From the NCBI RefSeq assembly GCF_014284475.1, contig NZ_WJBC01000015.1:1-64000 (forward strand): 64,000 nucleotides of DNA. Reading direction: 5' to 3'. Both the position numbers and the translations under genes were made by a program. Below the pieces are notes generated by a model. The model worked only from the letters and a program-made list of their open reading frames with translations, ran no database searches and was not told the origin of the DNA. This stretch comes from Acetobacterium fimetarium. Lineage in GTDB: Bacteria; Bacillota; Clostridia; Eubacteriales; Eubacteriaceae. Shown in pieces: positions 56,773-64,000 of this stretch. The number at the start of each line of letters is the position of its first letter. Position 1 is the stretch's first letter.

Positions 56773-56828
56773 TATTGTCGACCATTAAATCAAAAATGGT
56801 TGACAATAGGTTTTTTTTTGGTTAGAAT
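56773..56828 (+). promoter_or_regulatory. Probable BirA operator and birA promoter, overlapping a terminator hairpin
   Basis: TATTGTCGACCATT (56773-56786) and AATGGTTGACAATA (56795-56808) form a near-perfect dyad. It can be read as TTGTCGACC-N14-GGTTGACAA, close to the known BirA site TTGTwAACC-N14/15-GGTTwACAA. TTGACA (56800-56805) in the right half plus a 17-bp spacer and TAGAAT (56823-56828) make the birA promoter. The same dyad followed by nine T is also a terminator for the dipeptidase. Confidence 0.72.
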
Positions 56829-56846
56829 AACCCCAGAGGTGAAAAA

Positions 56847-57824
56847 ATGTCGACAAAACAAAAATTATTAAAAACCTTGGAAGAAAATAGAGAAACCTAT
56901 CTCTCCGGAGAAGTGCTGGCCAGCACCATGAATGTCTCCCGGTCGGCCATCTGGAAGGCCATCAAAGTATTAAAAGAAGAGGGGTATGAAATAGAGTCCA
57001 CCACCAACAAGGGTTATCGCTTAAAAAGCGAATCGGATCTGATGTCGGCGGAAGGGATATACCCCTGGCTGTCCCCAACCAATCAGGAGCTTGAACTGAT
57101 GGTCTTAAAAACCGTTGGTTCCACCAATCAGGAAGCCAAGAAATTGGCACTGGAAGGGGCAAAAACGGGAACCGTTATTATCGCCGAAGAGCAAACCCAG
57201 GGACGGGGCCGAATGGGCCGTTCCTTTTACTCACCGCCCAAAAGCGGGATTTATTTAAGTCTGGTGTTGCGTCCCGATGTTGCCGCCCGTGATGCGGTGC
57301 TGTTAACCACTGGGGCATCGGTGGGAGTTTGCCGGGCCATCAAAAAAGTGACGGGCATTGATACCCAGATCAAGTGGGTCAATGATATTTACCGGGGCGA
57401 CCGGAAAATTGTCGGGATTCTCACCGAGGCGGTGACCAACTTTGAGAACGGACAGTTTGAGTTTGTGATCATCGGCATCGGGGTGAATTTCAAACAGCCG
57501 GAAGAACAATTACCTGACGAGTTGAAAGACATTGTCGGTACTCTATTTAATGAAAAACCGGACGCCCTGACCCGTAATCGGCTGGCCGCTGAAATTATCA
57601 ACGAGGTCATGAGTATCTGTGAAGATTTAACGAACCGGGATTTCCTGGCAGAATATAAAACCCATTCCCTTGTTTTAGGAAAACAGATCAGGGTTTTTCG
57701 GAACAATCAATGGGAAGTGGCCACCGCCCTGGACATCAGTGACGAAGGCGGATTAATTATCAAAAATCAATTTGGGCAGACGGAAACTCTGAACAGCGGG
57801 GAAATCAGTATTAGAAAGATCTAG
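56847..57824 (+). CDS. birA: Biotin--[acetyl-CoA carboxylase] ligase and biotin repressor
   Basis: 325 aa, the long form. Winged helix at residues 1-65 (GEVLASTMNVSRSAIWKAIK), catalytic domain with TVGSTNQEA, EEQTQGRGRMGRSFYSPP (biotinyl-AMP binding loop), IKWVNDIY, and a C-terminal SH3-like domain. The DNA-binding domain means it can also repress biotin genes; a candidate site lies at its own promoter. Confidence 0.96.
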   Translation: MSTKQKLLKTLEENRETYLSGEVLASTMNVSRSAIWKAIKVLKEEGYEIESTTNKGYRLKSESDLMSAEGIYPWLSPTNQELELMVLKTVGSTNQEAKKLALEGAKTGTVIIAEEQTQGRGRMGRSFYSPPKSGIYLSLVLRPDVAARDAVLLTTGASVGVCRAIKKVTGIDTQIKWVNDIYRGDRKIVGILTEAVTNFENGQFEFVIIGIGVNFKQPEEQLPDELKDIVGTLFNEKPDALTRNRLAAEIINEVMSICEDLTNRDFLAEYKTHSLVLGKQIRVFRNNQWEVATALDISDEGGLIIKNQFGQTETLNSGEISIRKI

Positions 57825-57838
57825 GAAATTAATAGAAT

Positions 57839-57885
57839 GCTGTGAGCTTCGCTGTCAGTTTACACGAAATAATTTTTACACTACA
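57839..57885 (+). repeat. Dispersed palindromic element, partial copy 3
   Basis: GAGCTTCGCTGTCAG (57844-57858) and AATTTTTACACTACAG match the left half of the elements at 12603-12696 and 55301-55408 in the same order and spacing. The second hairpin is missing. It lies in the 85-nt gap between birA and bioY. Confidence 0.6.
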
Positions 57886-57909
57886 GAAAATTAGAATAGG
57901 ATGGAAAAA

Positions 57910-58479
57910 ATGATCGAAAAAAATACCCTCAATACAAGAATGTTGGTGCTTTGCGCCATTTTTGCGGCGCTGCTGGTGGTGGGGGCCTATATCAAGGTGC
58001 CTCTGCCGGGAATACCCTTTACCCTCCAGACCCTGTTTGTGATACTGGCAGGACTACTGCTGGGATCCCGCGGCGGGCTGATTGCAGTGCTGGTTTATCT
58101 TTTTATGGGTCTCATTGGCTTGCCGGTATTCTCCGGCGGCGGTGGTCTGATGTATGTGTTTAAACCAAGCTTTGGCTACCTCCTGGGCTTTGCTCTAGCT
58201 GCTTTTGTCACTGGCTGGCTGGCCGAAAAAAACACCAGTGGCACAACCGGAAAGATGCTTCTGGCCGCTCTGGCCGGAACCGCTGCCATCTATGCAGTCG
58301 GTTTGCCATGGTACTATGTCATTGCCAATTATTACCTTAACACCCCGGTGGGCGCAGCCACGCTGATGATGACCGGGTTTGTGATGACCCTGCCGGGCGA
58401 TCTGATTAAGATCGCCGTGAGCGTGCTGCTGGCCAAACGACTGGCCCCGGTGCTCCGGCAAGGTGTGATCACAAAATAA
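57910..58479 (+). CDS. bioY: Biotin transporter BioY
   Basis: 189 aa from the ATG at 57910 (AGGATGG upstream); an ATG three codons earlier lies on that site. Six membrane helices; VPLPGIPFTLQTLFVILAG and the PSFGYLLGF segment are BioY signatures. Substrate-specific component of an ECF transporter for biotin; the ecfAAT genes are elsewhere. Probably co-transcribed with birA. Confidence 0.93.
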   Translation: MIEKNTLNTRMLVLCAIFAALLVVGAYIKVPLPGIPFTLQTLFVILAGLLLGSRGGLIAVLVYLFMGLIGLPVFSGGGGLMYVFKPSFGYLLGFALAAFVTGWLAEKNTSGTTGKMLLAALAGTAAIYAVGLPWYYVIANYYLNTPVGAATLMMTGFVMTLPGDLIKIAVSVLLAKRLAPVLRQGVITK

Positions 58480-58499
58480 TTTTGGGGAACATATACGTA

Positions 58500-59858
58500 T
58501 TAAGAGATAAAAATAAGTGAAGCCGCGCAGCCCCGTTGGGGCAGATTTTCAAAAACAACGCTCCCGCCATGGATTTTCATGATCCGACGAACAATGATCA
58601 GCCCTAAACCGTGGTTTCCCAATAACAGCGATTCATCCAATCCCCCTGAATTTTCGATAAGTTCAGGGGGATATCCTTTGCCATCATCACTGACTTTAAT
58701 CACCAGACCATTCGTGGATTTAGTCACCGAAAGCCGGATATTACAACCCTGGGGATTATGCCGGATGCTGTTGTCAATCAGGTTGGTCAGCGCTCGGCGA
58801 ATCAGCGCCTGATCGCAAAGCAAAATGGGGCCGTTGGCTTCCTCGATCACATCGACAGCGAGGGAATAGGGCGCGGTCAGACCATTATTGATAAAATCCA
58901 CCGCTACACCCCGGATTAATGCGGCTGGCGAAACTTTGGCCAGCTCCATCGGCTGGGCATGATACTCGAGTTTGGAAGCCAGGTTTAAATCGCTGATCAG
59001 TGACTTGATCCGTTGACTCTGTTGACGGATAATCCGAGCCTGATTTTGTTCGGCGGGTGGCAGGCTGGGGTTGTTTTCCAGTTCGCTGGCATAGCCCATC
59101 ACCATCGACAGCGGGGTGCGGATATCGTGGGAAACTCCGGCAATCCATTCCGTGCGGGTCTGATCCCGATGAGCCAGTTGTTTTTCCTGCTGGCTGAGAA
59201 TCACTGATGTTTCATTGAGAATCCTGGCAACTTCCCCGGTAACACCTCCGGTGGGAAGTTGTAGGGGTTCTTTTTTAGGTAGGGCGGTAATGCCGTTATA
59301 TAGGGGTTTCAGCTTGCGGTAGAGCCACAGTCCCAGAAATAAGGCCAGCACCAGAGCCGCCAGCACGTTCAGGATCAAAAAACCGGCAATAAAACCGGGC
59401 ACATGCGAAATGGTATCTTCGGTGGAGGTAATATTGTACTTCCAGATGGTGCTTTTAGGGTCGCCTAAAACCAGCAGTCCGTCGGGATGCTCCCAAACCG
59501 AGACCGGATAGTCGTTGAGATACCAACGGCTGAAGGAGGCCACATCGGTGAGGGTGTAATGCAGGGGAATATCCCCGGGCAGGTTTTTGTTCCAGATCAC
59601 CTGGCCATCCCGGTTAATCAGCATCGCCCAAACATATTGTTGATCCATCAGCGCGGCGGCAGAGGCATCAAGTGTATAAGCCCCATCGGTGTTGATGAGT
59701 CCATCGGAAATATCGGCAATGGAATATTTAGGCGGCTGACTCCCGGAATAGGTCATCATCCAGTTGCTGGTAAAGACGATATTGATGGCGACCAGCACCA
59801 GCGCAATCAGAGCCGTCAGCAGAATCGAACGGGTGATGATTTTTCGCAAACTTTTCAT
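58500..59858 (-). CDS. Sensor histidine kinase
   Basis: 452 aa. Two membrane helices (about residues 11-31 and 155-178) flank an extracellular region of about 120 residues; a HAMP-like linker, dimerisation helix with the phospho-His in VSHDIRTPLSMVMGYA, and HATPase_c with LTNLIDNSIRHN, DDGKGYPPELI and GLGLIIVRRIM follow. Its start overlaps the response-regulator stop by 4 nt. Converges with bioY. Confidence 0.95.
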   Translation of the reverse strand: MKSLRKIITRSILLTALIALVLVAINIVFTSNWMMTYSGSQPPKYSIADISDGLINTDGAYTLDASAAALMDQQYVWAMLINRDGQVIWNKNLPGDIPLHYTLTDVASFSRWYLNDYPVSVWEHPDGLLVLGDPKSTIWKYNITSTEDTISHVPGFIAGFLILNVLAALVLALFLGLWLYRKLKPLYNGITALPKKEPLQLPTGGVTGEVARILNETSVILSQQEKQLAHRDQTRTEWIAGVSHDIRTPLSMVMGYASELENNPSLPPAEQNQARIIRQQSQRIKSLISDLNLASKLEYHAQPMELAKVSPAALIRGVAVDFINNGLTAPYSLAVDVIEEANGPILLCDQALIRRALTNLIDNSIRHNPQGCNIRLSVTKSTNGLVIKVSDDGKGYPPELIENSGGLDESLLLGNHGLGLIIVRRIMKIHGGSVVFENLPQRGCAASLIFIS

Positions 59859-60574
59859 TGCTTGGTTTCCTTTGCCAGTTTATAGCCCATGCCCCGGATG
59901 GTTAACAGGTATTGGGGTTGGGAGGGGTCCGCTTCAATTTTTTCCCGGAGCCGCCGGATGTGGACCATCAGGGTGTTTTCATAACCGTAGAGATCATCAT
60001 CCCAGGCGCTGCGACAGAGGCTGTCGGCGGTGACGATATTACCCTGATTTTCCCAGAGCTTTTTGAGCAGAGCGTGCTCCTTAGCGGTCAGTGTTTTTTC
60101 ACCGTCACCGCTCTTAACGATGCCGCTTTTAAAATTGACGGTCACCGCCCCCAGTACCAGACATTCGTCCGGCAGCGGCTGAGTCTGCAGCGGCTGGTAA
60201 ACCCGCCGCAGGATCCCGCTTAAACGCAGCACCAACTCCCGGGGCAGAAAGGGTTTGGTAATATAATCATCGGCACCCAGCCCCAGCCCCAGGAGCCGGT
60301 TCTCGTCCTCATCCCGGGCGGACAAAAACAGCATCGGCACATTTGAATGCTGCCGCAGCTCCTGCATCAGCGAAAACCCGTCGCCATCCGGCAGCATCAC
60401 ATCGAGAATCACCCCATGAGGCTTTTCTGAAGCAAAAAGTTCCCGAGCCATTCGGCAGTTTTCGGCGCTGATGACCTGAGCAAATCCCGCCTGGTTCAAG
60501 ACTGTTTTTAATAGATTGATAATTCCCGGTTCGTCATCCACAACCAGAAGCTTTGTTTCGAAAATCGTGTTCAT
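59855..60574 (-). CDS. OmpR-family response regulator
   Basis: 239 aa from the ATG at 60574 with a GGGGGTGAT Shine-Dalgarno. Receiver domain: LLVVDDEPGI (acidic pocket), phospho-Asp in VILDVMLPDGDG, KPF near residue 100. Winged-helix output: LTAKEHALLKKLWENQ and YENTLMVHIRRLREKI. It is divergent from the ABC transporter genes, so it probably controls them. Confidence 0.95.
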   Translation of the reverse strand: MNTIFETKLLVVDDEPGIINLLKTVLNQAGFAQVISAENCRMARELFASEKPHGVILDVMLPDGDGFSLMQELRQHSNVPMLFLSARDEDENRLLGLGLGADDYITKPFLPRELVLRLSGILRRVYQPLQTQPLPDECLVLGAVTVNFKSGIVKSGDGEKTLTAKEHALLKKLWENQGNIVTADSLCRSAWDDDLYGYENTLMVHIRRLREKIEADPSQPQYLLTIRGMGYKLAKETKQ

Positions 60575-60637
60575 CCTAATCACCCCCAAGTTATTATACC
60601 CGAAAAAATTGTTGGCGTTAGCACAAGAGATCAAAAT

Positions 60638-60690
60638 TAAGGTAAACGTAAGGCCGGGGACAACCCGCCGTAAGGTTCATCGGATATCAT
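60638..60690 (+). promoter_or_regulatory. Phased TAAGG repeats and candidate promoter of the ABC transporter
   Basis: TAAGG occurs at 60638, 60649 and 60671 (11 and 22 bp apart, i.e. one and two helix turns); the last two extend to CGTAAGG. A TATCAT at 60685-60690 could be the -10, with no recognisable -35. This is the layout expected of a promoter activated by a response regulator. Not proven. Confidence 0.45.
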
Positions 60691-60723
60691 AAAGGTGTCG
60701 AAAAAAAGAAGGAGTGCATGTTT

Positions 60724-61638
60724 ATGAGCAATATTATCGAGACCGAGGGTCTCAGCAAACAATATGGAAATGTTTATCGGGTCAAGGATGTCGATTTGTC
60801 GGTTCCGGAAGGGGCGATTTATGGTTTTCTGGGGCCAAATGGAGCCGGAAAATCGACGACACTGAAGATGATTCTGGGGTTGGCGAAGCCCACGGCAGGG
60901 GAGATCGCAGTTTTCGGAAAACAGGTCAACAGCAAAAACCGCCTGGAAAACCTTAAAAATGTCGGTTCTCTAATTGAGTCGCCTAGTTATTACGGGCATT
61001 TAACCGGGGAGGAAAACCTGAGGATCTTTCAAACTCTGCGGGGGGTGCCCAAACAGAATATTGATGAAGTTCTGAAAATAGTTCGGCTGGAGAATCAGAA
61101 GAATAAAAAAGTCAGCCAGTACTCACTGGGAATGAAACAGCGGTTGGGGCTGGCCAGTGCGCTGTTGGGCTATCCCAAATTGCTGATTCTGGATGAACCC
61201 ACCAATGGGCTGGATCCGGCCGGAATTCAGGAAATGCGGGAACTGATTCAGTCCCTGCCCCAAAAATTCGGGATGACAGTGGTGGTCTCCAGCCACCTCC
61301 TAAGTGAGATTGATCAGCTGGCCACCCGGGTGGGGATCATCCGGGAAGGGGAACTGGTTTATCAGGACAGCCTGACAAAGCTGCACCAGTACAGTAAACA
61401 GCATCTGGCGGTGCGAACCATGAATAATGAGGTGACCAAATCATTCCTCAGTCAAAACGGCGTGGCGTGGGAAGCGCAGGATGATTATCTGATTATTCCC
61501 CAGATTAAAGATTCAATGATGGCGGAAATCAGCAAGGTGCTGGGACAGAATAATATTGGACTGGTTCGGATTGAAGAACGGAAAAAAAGCCTGGAGGATA
61601 TTTTCCTGGAGTTGACCGGAACGGCGGTGAGTTTATGA
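60724..61638 (+). CDS. ABC transporter ATP-binding protein (lantibiotic/bacitracin-protection type)
   Basis: 304 aa from the ATG at 60724 (GGAG 9 nt upstream; an ATG at 60718 is only 3 nt away). Walker A GPNGAGKST, signature YSLGMKQRLGLA, Walker B LLILDEPTNGLDPAG, and a C-terminal extension. Related to BcrA/EpiF ATPases. Overlaps the permease by 4 nt. Confidence 0.94.
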   Translation: MSNIIETEGLSKQYGNVYRVKDVDLSVPEGAIYGFLGPNGAGKSTTLKMILGLAKPTAGEIAVFGKQVNSKNRLENLKNVGSLIESPSYYGHLTGEENLRIFQTLRGVPKQNIDEVLKIVRLENQKNKKVSQYSLGMKQRLGLASALLGYPKLLILDEPTNGLDPAGIQEMRELIQSLPQKFGMTVVVSSHLLSEIDQLATRVGIIREGELVYQDSLTKLHQYSKQHLAVRTMNNEVTKSFLSQNGVAWEAQDDYLIIPQIKDSMMAEISKVLGQNNIGLVRIEERKKSLEDIFLELTGTAVSL

Positions 61639-62387
61639 AAGCAGCAATCCGGATGGAGGTCTTAAAAACAAGGGGCCGAAAAATCTGGCTAGTGGTGGCG
61701 GTGATGATGGCGGTTCAGCTGCTTTGGGCGGGCTGGACCATTTCCAACAAGGATGCCGATGACCTGATCCAGGGCTGGATGTTTTTTCTCTACCAGTTTC
61801 CGATGCTTAACTGCATCATCATGCCGGTGATCGCCGCGGTGGTCGCTTCCCGCCTCAGTGATGTGGAGCATCAGGGCCAAACCTTTAAGCTCCTGGAAAC
61901 CATTATTCCGGCCAACCGGATCTTTGATGCCAAGTTTATCTGGGGCAGTATCTATATGCTTGGCGCCGCTCTGGGACAGCTGGCCATCATGATCGGCATG
62001 GGTTTCGCTCTGCATTTTGGCGGACCGGTGCCATGGGGCGCGCTGGCTGGCTATCTGTTTTTTACTGTGGCGGTGAGTCTGACTATTTATGCCTTTCAAC
62101 AGGTGGTCTCGATGCTCGTTCCCAATCAGATGGTGCCGATGACCCTGGGACTCGTCGGCGGTTTTATCGGCTTGTTCAGTATGTTTTTTCCCCAGGGCTT
62201 TCAAAAGCTGATTCTCTGGAGTTATTATGGGGTGCTGATGCAGGTGGGAATGAATTGGGATGAGGCCACCCGGGCGGTAGATTTCTACTGGACGGCCATT
62301 GATTGGTCAGGGTTCGGTTTGATTTTAGTTTTTTTTGGGCTGGTTTATGGAATCGGCCGGGTTTTATTTGTCAGAAGGGAGGTCTGA
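61635..62387 (+). CDS. ABC transporter permease (MutE/EpiE type)
   Basis: 250 aa with six membrane helices. Starts MKAAIRMEVLKTRGRKIWLV; the segment ASRLSDVEHQGQTFKLLETI matches lantibiotic-protection permeases. Forms a heteromeric exporter with the next gene and the upstream ATPase. Confidence 0.87.
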   Translation: MKAAIRMEVLKTRGRKIWLVVAVMMAVQLLWAGWTISNKDADDLIQGWMFFLYQFPMLNCIIMPVIAAVVASRLSDVEHQGQTFKLLETIIPANRIFDAKFIWGSIYMLGAALGQLAIMIGMGFALHFGGPVPWGALAGYLFFTVAVSLTIYAFQQVVSMLVPNQMVPMTLGLVGGFIGLFSMFFPQGFQKLILWSYYGVLMQVGMNWDEATRAVDFYWTAIDWSGFGLILVFFGLVYGIGRVLFVRREV

Positions 62388-62390
62388 GCG

Positions 62391-63125
62391 ATGCTTAAAC
62401 GTGTTTTAAAAGCAGAAATGATCAAGATGCGGCACAGTCCGGTGTGGCTGGCTTTTTTACTGATTCCCATTATTCCGGCTTTTATGGGAACTTTCAATTA
62501 TTTGAACAACCTGGGAATGCTGGAGAATGAGTGGTACAGCCTATGGACCCAGCATACCCTGTTTGCCTGTTATTTTTTCCTGCCGGTATTGATTGGGATC
62601 TACGCATCCTATCTTTTTCGGCTTGAACATGCCAATCATAATTGGAATGCGGTGATGACTGCCCCAGTTCCGGTAACACAGTTATTTATGGCTAAACTGA
62701 TAATGGGTTGGCTGATGGTGATTTTGACCCAGCTCTGGATCGGACTCCTGTTTATCATTTCCGGATTGCTGGCGGGGCTTTCGGGACCGATCCCCCCGGA
62801 ATTACCGGTCTGGTTATTGTTTGGGGCTTTGGGCGGTATGGTGGTATGTGCTCTGCAGCTTTGTCTATCGCTGGTGATTCGCAGCTTTGCCGTGCCGGTG
62901 GGGATTGCCCTGATGGGCGGCATTGCCGGGTTGGCACTGTTGTCGCAAGGCTATGGCCTCTACTTTCCCTATGCCCTGATAACCCTGGGCATGCGGGCCA
63001 ACGATCCGGCGGCACCGATGGCGGTAGGCGAAATTCAATTTCTGATTGCCGGCGCTGTTTTTATGGCTGGGTTTTGTCTATTTGCCATCACCTGGTTAAA
63101 ACGGCGGGATGTGGTGACAGGTTAG
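62391..63125 (+). CDS. ABC transporter permease (MutG/EpiG type)
   Basis: 244 aa, six membrane helices. Starts MLKRVLKAEMIKMRHSPVWL; FRLEHANHNWNAVMTAPVPV corresponds to the family motif. Third gene of the transporter. No lantibiotic precursor or modification gene is near, so it may give protection against a foreign peptide. Confidence 0.87.
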   Translation: MLKRVLKAEMIKMRHSPVWLAFLLIPIIPAFMGTFNYLNNLGMLENEWYSLWTQHTLFACYFFLPVLIGIYASYLFRLEHANHNWNAVMTAPVPVTQLFMAKLIMGWLMVILTQLWIGLLFIISGLLAGLSGPIPPELPVWLLFGALGGMVVCALQLCLSLVIRSFAVPVGIALMGGIAGLALLSQGYGLYFPYALITLGMRANDPAAPMAVGEIQFLIAGAVFMAGFCLFAITWLKRRDVVTG

Positions 63126-63182
63126 TCAATTGCGTTCGAACATAAAGTAAAAATAAATTCGAAAAAGCAAAGCAAAAAAATC

Positions 63183-63225
63183 AGGCCAGTGTTGATCGGT
63201 AGTCATCTCCGATCAACACTGGCCT
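63183..63225 (-). terminator. Strong terminator between the ABC permease and the MBL-fold gene
   Basis: A perfect 17-bp stem (63183-63199 with 63209-63225) with a 9-nt loop. On the minus strand GATTTTTTTG follows; on the plus strand only TTAAAT. It terminates the MBL gene and probably also the ABC operon. Confidence 0.9.
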
Positions 63226-63243
63226 TAAATAATTTTAACTGTT

Positions 63244-64000
63244 TTAGCTTGGCGGTTTGCAGATCCCGCAGGGTGTCAGTCCCTGGGCATGCACCTCTTC
63301 CAGACTGTTTAGATAAATCCGGTTGGATTCTTTCGGCAAACCGGAACAGCTGGGTAAATGATAAACCTTGGAATTCTTATTACCGATATAGGTGGCAGTT
63401 TCGGCAGTGGCTGTGCTTGCCGGTGTTTCCGAAACAGAGTTGGTTGTCGCGGCGAGGCCGTTATCCACCTCCTGATAGGGTTGGGTGGGGGTAATGCCGG
63501 TTTTGTTGAAGGTCAGCTGATCGCCTTCACTGGTGGCCACGATGGTTCCCAGCAGGTCGGTACGGAAAATGGTGGAACCCACATCATTGAGACGGCTCAG
63601 GGTTTCCTTATGAGGGTGGCCATAGTCATTGTTTTTGCCGCAGGAAATCACCGCATACCGCGGATTCACCGCTCGCAGAAACACATAGCCTGTTGATGTG
63701 GCACTGCCATGATGGCCGACCTTGAGCACATCGGCCGCCAGATCCAGGTTCTGGGCCAGCAGTTCTTTTTCGGCCGCGGCTTCCATATCCCCCGTCAGCA
63801 GAAAGCGGTGGCTGCCGTGGGTGACCTTCATCACAATGGAATCGTCATTGACATCCTCATGCACGGAAAGCGGTCCTAAAAAATCGATGGTCGATCCGCC
63901 GAAAGAAAGGGCGGTTCCCGGTGACGGGGTGGAAACCGGCACGTTTTTGGCCTTCGCCGCGGCGATCAGGTTTTTGGAGGAACTCGTCTCTTTGGAATTG
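63244..64000 (-). CDS. ComEC/Rec2-related MBL-fold hydrolase, partial at window edge
   Basis: At least 252 codons; the frame is still open at the right edge, and the GTG at 63942 is internal, so the N-terminus lies outside. MBL segments visible: LGPLSVHEDVNDDSIVMKV, LLTGDMEAAAEKELL, LKVGHHGSATSTGYVFL (HHGS), ISCGKNNDYGHPHKETL. After an S/T-rich linker the C-terminal 45 residues, with YIGNKNSKVYHLPSC and GLTPCGIC, look like an Ada-type metal-binding domain. Probably secreted or surface-exposed; function unknown. Confidence 0.87.
   Translation of the reverse strand, partial: NSKETSSSKNLIAAAKAKNVPVSTPSPGTALSFGGSTIDFLGPLSVHEDVNDDSIVMKVTHGSHRFLLTGDMEAAAEKELLAQNLDLAADVLKVGHHGSATSTGYVFLRAVNPRYAVISCGKNNDYGHPHKETLSRLNDVGSTIFRTDLLGTIVATSEGDQLTFNKTGITPTQPYQEVDNGLAATTNSVSETPASTATAETATYIGNKNSKVYHLPSCSGLPKESNRIYLNSLEEVHAQGLTPCGICKPPS

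Overview
The window is a replication-origin segment of a bacterial chromosome, most likely from an anaerobic member of the Eubacteriales. Acetobacterium/Eubacterium is my best guess from memory of gene content, not from a search. Pointers are a stand-alone rubredoxin and a 2[4Fe-4S] ferredoxin, an iron-sulfur flavoprotein, a T-box leader, TTGACA/TATAAT promoters, Firmicute-type DnaA-trio origin architecture, SpoIIM/SpoIIIJ/Jag family genes and Firmicute gene order (jag-yidC-yidD-rnpA-rpmH | oriC | dnaA-dnaN-yaaA-recF-gyrB-gyrA).

Layout. From about 0.3 to 33.2 kb nearly all genes lie on the minus strand. From 33.7 kb most lie on the plus strand, as expected when forks leave oriC at 33.4-35.2 kb in both directions. 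The left arm holds: a tetR-YhgE/Pip pair; thioredoxin plus iron-sulfur flavoprotein; rubredoxin and ferredoxin; a ricT-holB-DUF2007-(decarboxylase/tmk) cluster; metG behind a T-box; yybS-gdpP-rplI-dnaB-FAD protein-rsmI; rpsF-ssb-rpsR; a membrane-protein series (SpoIIM-like, DUF951, MscS, CvpA, an unrecognised five-helix protein) joined to parA-parB with two parS sites; and rpmH-rnpA-yidD-yidC-jag-mnmE-mnmG-rsmG.

The right arm continues from gyrA into PTS IIA-rpe-PTS IIB without a IIC gene, a HAD phosphatase, cysE, a thiSFGHE operon behind what looks like an HMP-PP (thiS-motif) riboswitch, a ribDE-BA-H operon behind an FMN riboswitch, two tandem M20 dipeptidases, birA-bioY with a probable BirA operator, and a two-component system divergent from a lantibiotic-protection-type ABC transporter. 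A partial MBL-fold (ComEC-like) gene runs off the right edge.

The most unusual points are: an in-frame read-through between an Orn/Lys/Arg decarboxylase and thymidylate kinase that keeps a complete internal Shine-Dalgarno and ATG; a dispersed palindromic intergenic element (12.6, 55.3 and partly 57.8 kb) whose hairpin arms differ by compensating changes; a parS site at the centre of a 42-bp perfect palindrome; an operator, promoter and terminator sharing the same bases before birA; and helically phased TAAGG repeats between the sensor-regulator pair and the ABC transporter. No tRNA, rRNA, insertion sequence, CRISPR array or prophage gene was seen.
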